The position numbers were made by a program, and so were the translations under genes. A stretch of 64,000 nucleotides of DNA, taken from contig NZ_RKKE01000007.1 of assembly GCF_003797125.1 (NCBI RefSeq), positions 182,722-246,721 on the forward strand, given 5' to 3'. The DNA comes from Shewanella frigidimarina (lineage in GTDB: Bacteria > Pseudomonadota > Gammaproteobacteria > Enterobacterales > Shewanellaceae). This document shows positions 53,377 through 61,038 of the stretch, one piece after another. The notes beneath the pieces were generated by a model. It saw nothing but the letters and a program-made list of their open reading frames with translations, did no database searches and was not told the DNA's origin. Position 1 is the stretch's first letter, and each line of letters opens with the position of its first letter.

Positions 53377-54234
53377 TATTTTTGTTCGGTACTCAATTTC
53401 CACAATAAACTTTGTAGTGGCAGCAATTACTATTGCGTCTTGCATATTGATATTCGGTGTATCTGTACTACCATGCCCAGATAAAGGCATTTTATTCCTG
53501 AGGTTATATATGTTACCTACGACATTTTTTATTTCTACGGGAAGAGATGACTCGTTTTTGTATTTATCAATGAAACTTCCTAATGTCTGATTAGCTAACC
53601 TTTCATCTCCTAGAACATCCTTGGCCATTGTCTCGAGTATATTAGATGCTGCATGAAGCACACCAGAAGGATCGTTACTCTCTAAACAATTTTCCATGCG
53701 GCCAATCAAAACCACAATATTTGAATGTGCCAGTTGGTCGAATTTACCTATTCCTTTTGAATTGAATTCATCGACTTGATCGTAGACGCTACATTCTAAA
53801 TAGTGGCAAGCACTTAGAAATTGCCACTCATATCGCCAATCGCCTTCAATATTTTCTCTTTCAGCAATTCTCTGGCCACTATCTTTATCAATTTCATCTA
53901 CGTATCGTGATAAGTAACTAGCGTAATACCGGAAATATTTATAACTAACTTCTGGACAAAAATTTGAGAACGAACTAGATTTTCCTTCGGAACCACTAAC
54001 CCCAGTGTCTTCTTCTGCGATAACTGGCGCTAAGCCAGATTGATTCCAGAATTCATCTAGCTCTGATTTTTTATCATCACTAATAGAAGTAATCATTCGA
54101 ACTTCACCAAGCATATACACGCTTGCATAATATCTATGGCACTTATGCACATTTGCATACGGACATGAACAAGCGACGCCTGCCTCTGAGCTTTTCGCTC
54201 TGTACCATGAAGAATCAGGAACAGTTATGGGCAT
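53371..54234 (-). CDS. Cassette gene: abortive-infection-like protein with Abi_C domain
   Basis: A 287-residue cytoplasmic protein. The N-terminal part has Cys residues (CSCPYANVHKC) that could bind metal. The C-terminal half matches the abortive infection C-terminal domain: DPSGVLHAASNILETMAKDVL (about residues 185-205), LGSFIDKYKNESSLP, then GNIYNLRNKMPLSGHGS with the RN-x(n)-GHG pattern (about 243-259), which may be a HEPN-like RNase site. Such proteins halt growth after phage infection. It follows attC site D by about 20 bases and ends inside the next attC, i.e. it is a complete integron cassette. Confidence 0.68.
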   Translation of the reverse strand: MPITVPDSSWYRAKSSEAGVACSCPYANVHKCHRYYASVYMLGEVRMITSISDDKKSELDEFWNQSGLAPVIAEEDTGVSGSEGKSSSFSNFCPEVSYKYFRYYASYLSRYVDEIDKDSGQRIAERENIEGDWRYEWQFLSACHYLECSVYDQVDEFNSKGIGKFDQLAHSNIVVLIGRMENCLESNDPSGVLHAASNILETMAKDVLGDERLANQTLGSFIDKYKNESSLPVEIKNVVGNIYNLRNKMPLSGHGSTDTPNINMQDAIVIAATTKFIVEIEYRTKII

Positions 54235-54253
54235 GGTGCGTGCTCCTTTGAAA

Positions 54254-54355
54254 ATCTAACGCCGCATTAAGCGGACAAAAATAGTGGGTTAAAATGTGTA
54301 GCGAAGCGAAACGTAACCCACTGTTTTTTTGTTCCGTTTAAATGCCTTGTTGAAC
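54254..54355 (-). repeat. attC site upstream of the Abi_C-like cassette
   Basis: Minus strand: R'' GTTCAAC, arm AAGGCATTTAAACGGAACAAAAAA, inner CAGTGGGTTACG with complementary TTTAACCCACT, arm TTTTTGTCCGCTTAATGC, R' GCGTTAGAT. Both R boxes fit RYYYAAC/GTTRRRY and the arms pair with bulged bases, so this is the clearest attC of the array. The IS91-type element begins right beside its outer end. Confidence 0.87.
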
Positions 54356-54454
54356 GAAGCCGCTCTGCGGCAGAAAAGATAAAAGCCCATCTTTCTCACC
54401 ATCATAAATACTTACTAGACCCTGCCTACCTTGGCATTACCTAGGAGTATAACC

Positions 54455-55354
54455 ATGGAAACTCATGAACAACAACGCTTTGATTTTCTTTATCAACAAC
54501 ATCTTACCAATTTAACTCTGCAAGGCAAGCGGCCTGCTACCATCGATGCGTACAGTCGCGCCGTTAGGCGCATTAGTGCTTATTTTGACTGTTGCCCTGA
54601 TAACCTTTCAACCGATGATTTGAAGCGTTATTTTGCTGATTTAATTGCCTCTCACTCCTGGAGTACCGTAAAACTCGACCGTAATGGATTACAGTTTTTC
54701 TACCGGTATGTCCTTAATCAATCTTGGGAGTGGCTCAACATTGTTAAGCCGCCGCAGGTCAAACGCCTACCGGATATTCTAACCCCTGCCGAAGTCTCAA
54801 TCGTCATTAGCCTCACCCATAAGCTGCGATATCAAGTGTGCTTTTTAACCTTATACAGTATGGGGTTGCGCCTCGGTGAAGCAATTTCATTACAGGTTGG
54901 CGATATCGATTCAGCGTTGATGCAGGTGCATATTCGTGACGCCAAAGGCGGCAAAGGCGGCAAGGATAGGCTAGTACCTTTACCACAACGCACATTGTTA
55001 GCGCTGCGGTATTACTGGCAAACCCATCGCCATCCTCGGCATGTATTTCCCGGTAAAGACGGTAAACCAGACTCGCTGATGGACCGTGGTGGTATTCAAA
55101 AGGCCATGAAAAAATTGATTTCTGAGTGCAACATTCACAAATCCATCAGCCCACATAATTTACGCCACAGCTATGCGACTCATTTGCTAGAGCAAGGATT
55201 AGATTTACGCTCAGTACAACACCTGCTCGGTCACAACAGCCTAAACACCACAGCAAGGTATACACGTCTCACTCAAATTACCCGTAAAAACACGGCCTTG
55301 TCGGTTAACCAGCTCACTAATAATTTGGTGTTGAAGTGGGAGTGTGACATATGA
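54455..55354 (+). CDS. Tyrosine recombinase associated with IS91-family transposase
   Basis: A 299-residue XerC/XerD-like recombinase with an N-terminal SAM-like DNA-binding domain (about 10-95) and a catalytic domain with the full set: Arg in YSMGLRLGEAISLQ, HNLRHSYATHLLEQG (His-x-x-Arg), LLGHNSLNTTARYTRL (His and the nucleophile Tyr). Lys lies in the GGKGGKDRLVPLP loop. ATG 54455 is selected because TAGGAG lies seven bases upstream; an earlier in-frame start at 54431 has none. It overlaps the transposase by ATGA. Such integrases accompany many IS91 elements; their role in transposition is unclear. Confidence 0.9.
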   Translation: METHEQQRFDFLYQQHLTNLTLQGKRPATIDAYSRAVRRISAYFDCCPDNLSTDDLKRYFADLIASHSWSTVKLDRNGLQFFYRYVLNQSWEWLNIVKPPQVKRLPDILTPAEVSIVISLTHKLRYQVCFLTLYSMGLRLGEAISLQVGDIDSALMQVHIRDAKGGKGGKDRLVPLPQRTLLALRYYWQTHRHPRHVFPGKDGKPDSLMDRGGIQKAMKKLISECNIHKSISPHNLRHSYATHLLEQGLDLRSVQHLLGHNSLNTTARYTRLTQITRKNTALSVNQLTNNLVLKWECDI

Positions 55355-56418
55355 AGTTTATCGATATTTTACGTGACCATCTTGATGTGTTTAATCAAGC
55401 TTATGACGGCCAAATAACAACATCAATGCGCCAAGCCATTAATGCCATGCTGAGTTGCCGCGCTCACACCCAAAGAGCTAGCCACTGGGCTTGTCAGGGG
55501 TGTACTCATACAGCAGATTTTCCGTTGTCATGTGGTCATCGCAGTTGCCCCCAGTGTCAGTACAACACCACGGCAGATTGGTTAGCGAAGCAACAGGCCA
55601 AACTGTTACCTGTCGATTACTTTATGGTGACATTTACGTTGCCATATGAGCTGCGTGTGGTGGCTAAATATCAACCGGAAGCACTCTATCCAGCCATGTT
55701 TTCAGTGGCTGCCAGTGTGCTCAAAGACTTTGCACTTAACTCACCAAAGCTTGCCGGTGATATTGGTTTCACTGGCGTGCTGCATACTCACAGCCGGCGG
55801 CGAGATTTACATCCGCATATTCACTTTATTATTCCAGCGGGCAGTTTCAACAAAACCCAACAACACTGGAAAAAGAATAAGGGCAAATACCTGTTCAACG
55901 CTTTCAATTTAGCTAAAGTGTGGCGCGCATGTTTACTGGAACAGTTGGTAAAACTGAATATCAAACTGCCAACCTCACTGCCGAAAAAATGGGTGGTTGA
56001 CTGCCAGCATGTGGGTAAAGGGTTGCCTGCACTGCAATATCTATCACGCTATCTTTATCGCGGCGTACTGCCAGACAAAAGCATCAAAAGTGATGTCGAT
56101 GGGCTTGTTAGTTTTGAGTATAAAGACAGTCAAACTCAGTCTACAAAAGTACGAACCTTACCCGCTACTGAATTTCTCTGGTTAATACTGCAACACGTAT
56201 TACCGAAGGGATTAAGACGAGTGCGCGACTATGGATTACTCAGAGGCAATGCCAAAAAACTCAGGCTACAAATACAACTGATGCTGGCGGTTGCTGGGGC
56301 TGTATTTCCAATCATTCCCGAGATAAAGCGCAGATTAGCAACGCGCCGTTGCCCCTGTTGTCAGCAACCAATGCGCTTTATGGGCATAGTGAAACGACCG
56401 ACAAACTTAATACCCTGA
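55351..56418 (+). CDS. IS91-family rolling-circle transposase
   Basis: A 355-residue transposase of the HUH class. It has an N-terminal zinc-binding region (CRAHTQRASHWACQGC, CGHRSCPQCQ), a DYFMVTFTLPYELR strand, the HUH motif HPHIHFIIPAG (around residue 155), a tyrosine region ALQYLSRYLYRGVL, and a C-terminal CPCCQQPM zinc knuckle. The frame is intact and the length normal. It nicks at the element origin and moves the element by rolling-circle transposition, which can carry neighbouring DNA along. Placed inside an integron cassette array. Confidence 0.92.
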   Translation: MKFIDILRDHLDVFNQAYDGQITTSMRQAINAMLSCRAHTQRASHWACQGCTHTADFPLSCGHRSCPQCQYNTTADWLAKQQAKLLPVDYFMVTFTLPYELRVVAKYQPEALYPAMFSVAASVLKDFALNSPKLAGDIGFTGVLHTHSRRRDLHPHIHFIIPAGSFNKTQQHWKKNKGKYLFNAFNLAKVWRACLLEQLVKLNIKLPTSLPKKWVVDCQHVGKGLPALQYLSRYLYRGVLPDKSIKSDVDGLVSFEYKDSQTQSTKVRTLPATEFLWLILQHVLPKGLRRVRDYGLLRGNAKKLRLQIQLMLAVAGAVFPIIPEIKRRLATRRCPCCQQPMRFMGIVKRPTNLIP

Positions 56419-56635
56419 ACCTAATGTTGAAAATGATAATAAGGATAATGGCTTAACTGAATACCGTGGAGGGTTAATTTAAGATACTGAAATATAGCGA
56501 GTTAACTAATTAGCAAAGAGGCTAAGGGAACTTGCTGCCTACTGAAAAGTAGCTAGCTAACAATCACATCAAACAGCGCGTTTTTTCGAACTGTTAATTA
56601 CATAATAAAGAGTCACATCTCACGTGTTCGGGCTT

Positions 56636-56691
56636 GTCCAACAAATAAGGATAGGACGCGGCTTCGCGCGGCCTATCCTTATTTGTTAGCT
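56636..56691 (-). repeat. Short attC site after the two-gene cassette
   Basis: Perfect 16-bp arms AACAAATAAGGATAGG (56640-56655) and CCTATCCTTATTTGTT (56672-56687) around a GC-rich centre that is itself complementary. Outer boxes read GCTAAC and GTTGGAC on the minus strand, close to R''/R'. The perfect stem is more regular than usual attC sites, so a simple terminator is an alternative. Confidence 0.6.
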
Positions 56692-56713
56692 TTTATTCTT
56701 CATTTTTTATTCT

Positions 56714-57082
56714 TCATTTTTTATTCTTTATTTTCAAGATTAGCCCGTCTAAAGTCGTATTACATTTAAGAGATTTATGAACTGCCTTTACAAAATAGAA
56801 CAATGAAATTACTGAGCCTGCAATATATAGTGCATACCATGTATCTTTTGATAGCGATAAAGCAGACTTGAAATCAGTGGTCGCTAATGCGGTTAAAAGA
56901 GTAATCAATACACCTAACGGAGCAAGCCATGAGTTACGAGATTGGACTGTATCCTCATACTCATTTAATGCTAGCCTGAGTTTTTCTTCTGAAATTTTAA
57001 TTAGAGTGTGATCCAAATTCTCACACTCTTCTTTGAACAAAACTTTAGAAGCTACAAACTTTCCTTTTTTAGCAGAATTCAT
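56714..57082 (-). CDS. Hypothetical two-helix membrane protein
   Basis: A 122-residue protein with a charged helical N-terminus (about 1-48), two hydrophobic segments (52-70 LAPLGVLITLLTALATT and 83-103 YALYIAGSVISLFYFVKAV) and a basic tail KIKNKK. The layout recalls small membrane effectors of conflict systems, but no family is recognised. It overlaps the upstream gene by 14 bases and so is translated with it; both seem to form one cassette ending in the attC-like hairpin at 56636. Confidence 0.6.
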   Translation of the reverse strand: MNSAKKGKFVASKVLFKEECENLDHTLIKISEEKLRLALNEYEDTVQSRNSWLAPLGVLITLLTALATTDFKSALSLSKDTWYALYIAGSVISLFYFVKAVHKSLKCNTTLDGLILKIKNKK

Positions 57083-57500
57083 CCTCGCCTCCGCTCATAA
57101 ATTGAAATTCTAAACTATGAGCCTCAATTCCTTCTTCCTCTTCAATGTACTGGTGCGTAATAAATAGTGATACTTTTTCCCCTGACTCTAACTGACCTAT
57201 TTCATGAGGACCATTCATGGTAAGTTTTTCATTAAGGTGCCAATTTGTAAATTCTAATGAAGCTGATTCTTCGTTACTATTAAATCGGAGAATTCGACCT
57301 GGCGCTGCTTTTTCGTCCCTTGTAAATTTCACTTGGATTAAAGGTTCCCACTCTTCAATTGAAGGATAAAATGCCAGAACACTTCCCTCGAAAGCGATTA
57401 CTTTTATATGGTCGAAAATTTCCCAACCACCTATTGAACCATTCAATGAATACTCCTTAAAAGCTAACGTTTTAGTATTTGTGCGTTGCGCTGTTTGCAT
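57069..57500 (-). CDS. Hypothetical soluble beta-rich protein, partner of the membrane protein
   Basis: A 143-residue acidic protein with no signal or membrane segment. The repeated short strands (KVIAFEGSVLAFYPSIEEW, LIQVKFTRDEKAAPGRILRF, LEFTNWHLNEKLTMNG) suggest a beta-sandwich. Its stop lies 14 bases inside the following gene, a compact two-gene cassette that could be a toxin-antitoxin or effector-sensor pair (inference). Function unknown. An attC-like hairpin remnant precedes it. Confidence 0.58.
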   Translation of the reverse strand: MQTAQRTNTKTLAFKEYSLNGSIGGWEIFDHIKVIAFEGSVLAFYPSIEEWEPLIQVKFTRDEKAAPGRILRFNSNEESASLEFTNWHLNEKLTMNGPHEIGQLESGEKVSLFITHQYIEEEEGIEAHSLEFQFMSGGEDEFC

Positions 57501-58106
57501 GGCATAAACCGCTTGTTGGACTTGGCCGTTGCCGAGTCCAGGTTAATTGGTACGCTTATGCTATAGGAATTTGCTTTTTTTGATGCTGGTTCTGAGCTGT
57601 AGAGCAGTTTTGAACGGGTAATATGGCTTGGTTTGTACGTATTTCATTGAAATTCCCTTGTCATTATGATGTTCCATCACATCTTTTTTAAATCTAACTG
57701 ATTCGATGAGGTTAATACACTCGATTGAGTCAGCATTTGGCTCCGCGCAGCGGCTTAGTTCAACAGCATATTAGCGAGAATTCCGATAAACATCCTGAGA
57801 AGCTCACCAAAACTCAACATCCATACTGCTTTAATTATTAATAATTTTAGTAACTTATCAGCTTAAATAACCCAAATCAATCACCTTTTAGTCTAGGCAA
57901 AAGCGAGAATTTAGATAATCGAGAATAATACAAACTCGTTATGTAGAGCAGATATATTAACAAAAATAAGCTAATTCAATTGGATAGCATTGTCTTTTAG
58001 GTGAAACCGAGAATTTTCGCAATTACATAACGAGAAACAACACTGTTGTTCTAACACAAATGAATTATAACTGTGTAAAAACACAGTATGCTGTCGCAAA
58101 GATTTT
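57501..58106. other. Gene-free stretch with attC remnant and CGAGAA motifs
   Basis: 606 bases without a supported gene. It holds an attC-like hairpin remnant (GGACT-t-GGC, CGTT, GCC-g-AGTCC at 57518-57539), the inverted-repeat end at 57743-57761 and five CGAGAA motifs between about 57775 and 58036. It also holds an 11-bp inverted repeat, CTCGTTATGTA (57935-57945) with TACATAACGAG (58024-58034). The promoter of the next gene should be here. Confidence 0.5.
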
Positions 58107-58673
58107 ATGATGTTAATCGTAGATAAATTTATATCAAAATGGTGCTTTCATAAATTAGCGATAACTAAGTTCGAGCAAAGTTTAAATTGGATGTTCTCTA
58201 ACAAGGAACGGGGCAAAGACGTGTTTCAAGCTGGCCTAGTGAATGACCGTAAATTGCACAGAATTACTAAATCTCTACTACGTTCTGCCCCTGATAATGT
58301 TAAAATCTCCGCATCAGAATTACCGAGAAACTCAATGTTTATCCATCATGTTAACGGCATCGACTGGCTAGTGATCACCGCTTTTGAAGAACTGAAAACT
58401 ATGTTTATCGAAGAAGCCGGTACGATACCCTCTTGCTTCTCTACCGCCAGCGAATTGAACCTGGTTGATCAAGCAAAGCGAACTTATAGATATTTGCCTA
58501 CTCTCAGCGGCGTAATCACCGATATCGGCACATATCAAAGACAGGGTAACGAAGAAGATTTGAACCCACAGCTTGCCTGCTTAGTTGAGGGGCATGGTCG
58601 GGTATTTATCTATCACGACGGCTTTGTAGCTTTTGTGGATGACGAGCAAACCTTTATTACCCGAATAGACTGA
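58107..58673 (+). CDS. Hypothetical protein of unknown family
   Basis: A 188-residue soluble protein without recognisable motifs. It starts MMLIVDKFISKWCFHKL and has mixed alpha/beta character; SMFIHHVNGIDWLVITAFEELKTMF-like central part and the ending GRVFIYHDGFVAFVDDEQTFITRID look folded. No signal peptide or helix. The strand is opposite to most island genes. No ribosome site stands out. Real-gene status rests on length and sensible composition. Confidence 0.5.
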   Translation: MMLIVDKFISKWCFHKLAITKFEQSLNWMFSNKERGKDVFQAGLVNDRKLHRITKSLLRSAPDNVKISASELPRNSMFIHHVNGIDWLVITAFEELKTMFIEEAGTIPSCFSTASELNLVDQAKRTYRYLPTLSGVITDIGTYQRQGNEEDLNPQLACLVEGHGRVFIYHDGFVAFVDDEQTFITRID

Positions 58674-58771
58674 AAATTATTCAGTAAGTTGAAATCGGCG
58701 AATTGGCATCCCTAGCAAGGAATGGGCAAACCGAAGTTAATAGAATTTGTGATGTTTGGGAGGAAACCGTT

Positions 58772-58933
58772 ATGATTGAAGTGCATGGAAATAGATGCGC
58801 TGAGTTCGTTGAGCTGAGTGCTTGATTTGGATATGACTCTCAGGAGGATGGTAATATTTATCACTTCGACTTATGTGAAAAGTGTTTTAAAACAGCCGCT
58901 TTTGCTCTAAAAGAACATAAAATTACCAAATAA
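58772..58933 (+). pseudogene. Short ORF interrupted by an in-frame TGA, zinc-ribbon-like
   Basis: ATG at 58772, then MIEVHGNRCAEFVELSA, a TGA, then FGYDSQEDGNIYHFDLCEKCF and KTAAFALKEHKITK to a TAA at 58933. The tail (FGY-S-x-DG, DLCExC) resembles small proteins of the immunity or zinc-ribbon kind found in mobile DNA, which usually have an upstream CxxC that is missing here. A nonsense mutation is the simplest explanation. Confidence 0.5.
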
Positions 58934-58982
58934 CTCCTTTGGTTTTCCTTCAACTTAACCCATAGTTCTAGAGGTTTGCACA

Positions 58983-59306
58983 GTGGATATTAAAAAAATT
59001 AAGTTTCTTGCTAAGGAATTACAGAACGATTTACCGTTTGGTCACGAAGGGATTGTTACTCCCAAAGAGTACGCCCATGCACTTGCTATAGCTGAAGAAC
59101 TGACAGACGACTACAAAGACAGCTATGCGATTTTGCTCGATGTGTTGTGGCCTCCCATTCAGCGTTATGAGGATACAGCGCCCGAATTTACTGAATTTAA
59201 CGAGCGATTTGCTAAATCAGAGGCAGAAGATAAGAAAAGGCAAGTTGAGTTGATCAAATCAAGATTAAACCAACCTGAAATCGACGTTGATATTGATGAT
59301 CTGTAG
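58983..59306 (+). CDS. Hypothetical protein resembling the N-terminal part of HigA-type antitoxins
   Basis: A 107-residue acidic protein with GTG start after GAGG. The segment TPKEYAHALAIAEELTDDYKDSYAILLDVLWPPIQRYED (cut here to key parts: YAHALAIAEEL and LLDVLWPPIQRYED, residues about 29-62) recalls the region ahead of the HTH in HigA/MqsA-like antitoxins, which reads ADYEAAL...LDxLxxLIxxYE. No HTH follows; the C-terminus is charged and probably helical. No toxin gene was seen nearby. The similarity is weak and functional assignment is not justified. Confidence 0.5.
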   Translation: MDIKKIKFLAKELQNDLPFGHEGIVTPKEYAHALAIAEELTDDYKDSYAILLDVLWPPIQRYEDTAPEFTEFNERFAKSEAEDKKRQVELIKSRLNQPEIDVDIDDL

Positions 59307-59400
59307 TGCTTGCATAATTTTCATTATGTTCAACCATAAACCCTTATATTTACGATGCTTTGCGCCCCATTCAGAATGACTTTGGATCGCTTGTAACTCA

Positions 59401-59417
59401 CTTTGGGGCAGAAATGC
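59401..59417. repeat. 17-bp direct repeat, copy 2
   Basis: CTTTGGGGCAGAAATGC, identical to 49106-49122, in another gene-poor part of the island. Confidence 0.7.
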
Positions 59418-59546
59418 TTTAGAGTTAAAGCTCTTAAAGTAACAATTTGCGTTTGAAGGTGTATGGCAAACTGAGACGTACTAACGATGCTTCCAATAGA
59501 GCTAGTTTGGGGCCGCGAGAGGCTTTCTGTCTGCCAGGTTAAGGGT

Positions 59547-59744
59547 TTACACTGACCCAATTTTTACTAGCATACCGTCATCTGTTAATGCGTGTGTCCC
59601 AGCATTTATTTGATTAAGCATCTGAGCTACAAATTCTGAAGAAGCAATACCATTTTCTTTAAGTGCGCCATTTTTTTTCTCTTCTTCATTATCGAATCCG
59701 AATTGCCTAAATACTCTATGTAGTGGCATAGTTAATTTGGCCAC
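59547..59744 (-). CDS. Possible small hypothetical protein
   Basis: A 65-codon frame from GTG 59744 (or 60 codons from ATG 59729). The product is hydrophilic at the start (FDNEEEKKNGALKENGIAS) and then helical (SEFVAQMLNQINAGTHALTDDG). No ribosome site is apparent. It could be a real small gene or the leftover of a longer one. The strand matches greB and the mobility genes. Between it and 59306 I see no further supported gene. Confidence 0.3.
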   Translation of the reverse strand: MAKLTMPLHRVFRQFGFDNEEEKKNGALKENGIASSEFVAQMLNQINAGTHALTDDGMLVKIGSV

Positions 59745-59900
59745 CTAGTTACATGCTCTAGCTAATTCCTGGACAAAAGCGAGTCAATATCCCTCAGCAG
59801 ACTAGCGATTAAACCAGCATTAAGAATATGCTCGGTCAGATTTTATTGTTCCTTTGTAAACTATGTTGTTTACCGGCACCTACAAATTACTTTAACGAAA

Positions 59901-60392
59901 TTACTCATTCTTAATTTCGTTTTGAAGATAAGAAATCGAATTAACATACCAAGTTTGGCCCCCTTTAGGGGTTTTCACTATAGCCTCATCATCGACTTCC
60001 TTTTTTAAAAGCGCCCGGGCCATAGGTGCATCGATAGAAATATAATCATTTCTGCCATAGATTTCATCAGGACCAACGATGCGAAACTTTTTTGTTTCAC
60101 CATCATCATTTTCAATCTCTACCCAGGCACCAAAGAAAATCTTGCCGTCTTGTTGAGGAGAATAATCAACAACTTTAACTGCTTCAATGCGTTTTCTAAG
60201 GAACCTAACACGAGAATCTATCTGTCTGAGTAGACGCTTATTCTCTTTGTAGTCAGCATTGTCTGAGCGATCTCCAAGGCTGGCAGCCCACGCTACCTTT
60301 TTGGTGATCTCGGGCCTGTACTCTCGCCAAAGGTAATTCAGCTCTTTATTGAGTTTTTCTAACCCTTCTAGGGTGATTAGGTTGGTTTTCAA
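59901..60392 (-). CDS. greB: Island-borne, complete transcript cleavage factor GreB
   Basis: A 163-residue GreB with an N-terminal coiled coil (residues 1-75: MKTNLITLEGLEKLNKEL, LGDRSDNADYKENKRLLRQ) and the C-terminal FKBP-like domain (FFGAWVEIENDDGETKKFRI, GPDEIYGRNDYISIDAPMARALL). The acidic tip residues Asp/Glu in the SDNADYKEN turn are intact. GreB enters the RNA polymerase secondary channel and promotes cleavage of backtracked RNA. Start is TTG after AGGA. Compared with the broken native copy at 33880 the protein is similar but the codons differ widely, so it is a xenologue. It follows gmtX by 21 bases on the same strand. Confidence 0.93.
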   Translation of the reverse strand: MKTNLITLEGLEKLNKELNYLWREYRPEITKKVAWAASLGDRSDNADYKENKRLLRQIDSRVRFLRKRIEAVKVVDYSPQQDGKIFFGAWVEIENDDGETKKFRIVGPDEIYGRNDYISIDAPMARALLKKEVDDEAIVKTPKGGQTWYVNSISYLQNEIKNE

Positions 60393-60413
60393 CTTGGTGT
60401 TCCTAGCCCTTGC

Positions 60414-61037
60414 TTACAAATGCTGCAATGCTTTTTTAATAGCATCTAACGTTGCAACAGGGAAAAATCTCTCTTTTTTATTAGCTGTTAATATACTGCC
60501 ATTTGGGCCCAGTTCCAATCGTTGTGTTCGCATAAACTCGGTGGATATAAGATGCTCTAAAGCATCTCGCTCCAAATCGGTCAGTTTTGTAACAGCAGAT
60601 GCTGATGAATAACCGTCAAATATTTCTATAACTTGGTCAATTGGCGTAATCTCTTTTACCAATTTTTCAGCTGCAATTTTTTGGGAGTAGAGAATATTGG
60701 CTTGTAGTTTAACTACGGGATCCTTTAGCTCATCTATCCATGTGTAACTCTTACTTTTACTCGCATGGGGATTACTGTTTTTAGGTTTTTCCGTTGCCTT
60801 TGCAAAGCTAGTGATGAGTGTTTGGTATGGTTCCCCTGTCTTGTTGCGAATACTTTGTGCTGTAGGTACACCGCGCCCTTTCCCAAGGCGAGCTATGGTC
60901 GAATAGCTAAACTCGTTTAAGCCGCGTTCCTGTTGTTCTGTGCAGATTTTAAAAATGGCATCTAATGAGTTTTGAACGCGAGATGATTTTTGCTTTTTTA
61001 GTTGATCAAGTACCGTATTAGTAGATATTTCTGTCAT
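60414..61037 (-). CDS. GmtX-like protein of the gamma-mobile-trio mobility module
   Basis: A 207-residue protein with QNSLDAIFKICTEQQERGLNEFSYSTIARLGKGRGVPTAQSIRNKTGEPYQTLI across residues about 22-75, which reads as a helix-turn-helix-like DNA-binding region. The rest is helical (LQANILYSQKIAAEKLVKEI, LTDLERDALEHLISTEFM). From memory this matches GmtX, the small member of the gamma-mobile-trio. It starts one base after the stop of the large recombinase (TAG-C-ATG), so both are one unit. The role in mobility is not well defined. Confidence 0.6.
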   Translation of the reverse strand: MTEISTNTVLDQLKKQKSSRVQNSLDAIFKICTEQQERGLNEFSYSTIARLGKGRGVPTAQSIRNKTGEPYQTLITSFAKATEKPKNSNPHASKSKSYTWIDELKDPVVKLQANILYSQKIAAEKLVKEITPIDQVIEIFDGYSSASAVTKLTDLERDALEHLISTEFMRTQRLELGPNGSILTANKKERFFPVATLDAIKKALQHL

Positions 61038-61038
61038 G

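Larger units (their letters stand above)
54352..57761 (+). mobile_element. IS91-family element region bounded by an imperfect inverted repeat
   Basis: An integrase gene and an IS91 transposase gene overlap by four bases and are flanked by cassette DNA. The left flank ends in GAAC next to AAGCCGCT-CT-GCGG (54352-54370); the inverted counterpart CCGC-GC-AGCGGCTT-A-GTTC is at 57743-57761, 16 of 19 bases matching. GAAC is a preferred IS91 target. Whether the true right end is this repeat, or lies nearer to the transposase (for example at the CTTG of 56633-56636), is open. If the outer repeat is correct, two hypothetical genes are carried as passengers. Confidence 0.6.

Noticed and set aside
56636..56691. 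Simple terminator instead of attC
   Set aside because: Not fully excluded: the stem is perfect, but there is no clean T-run and the outer boxes resemble R''/R', so attC is preferred at moderate confidence.
58983..59306. HigA antitoxin
   Set aside because: Only a vague likeness to the N-terminal part; no HTH and no toxin gene nearby.
59330..59560. Minus-strand frame of 76 codons between the two small island genes
   Set aside because: Composition is not protein-like, it contains the 17-bp repeat and has no ribosome site.
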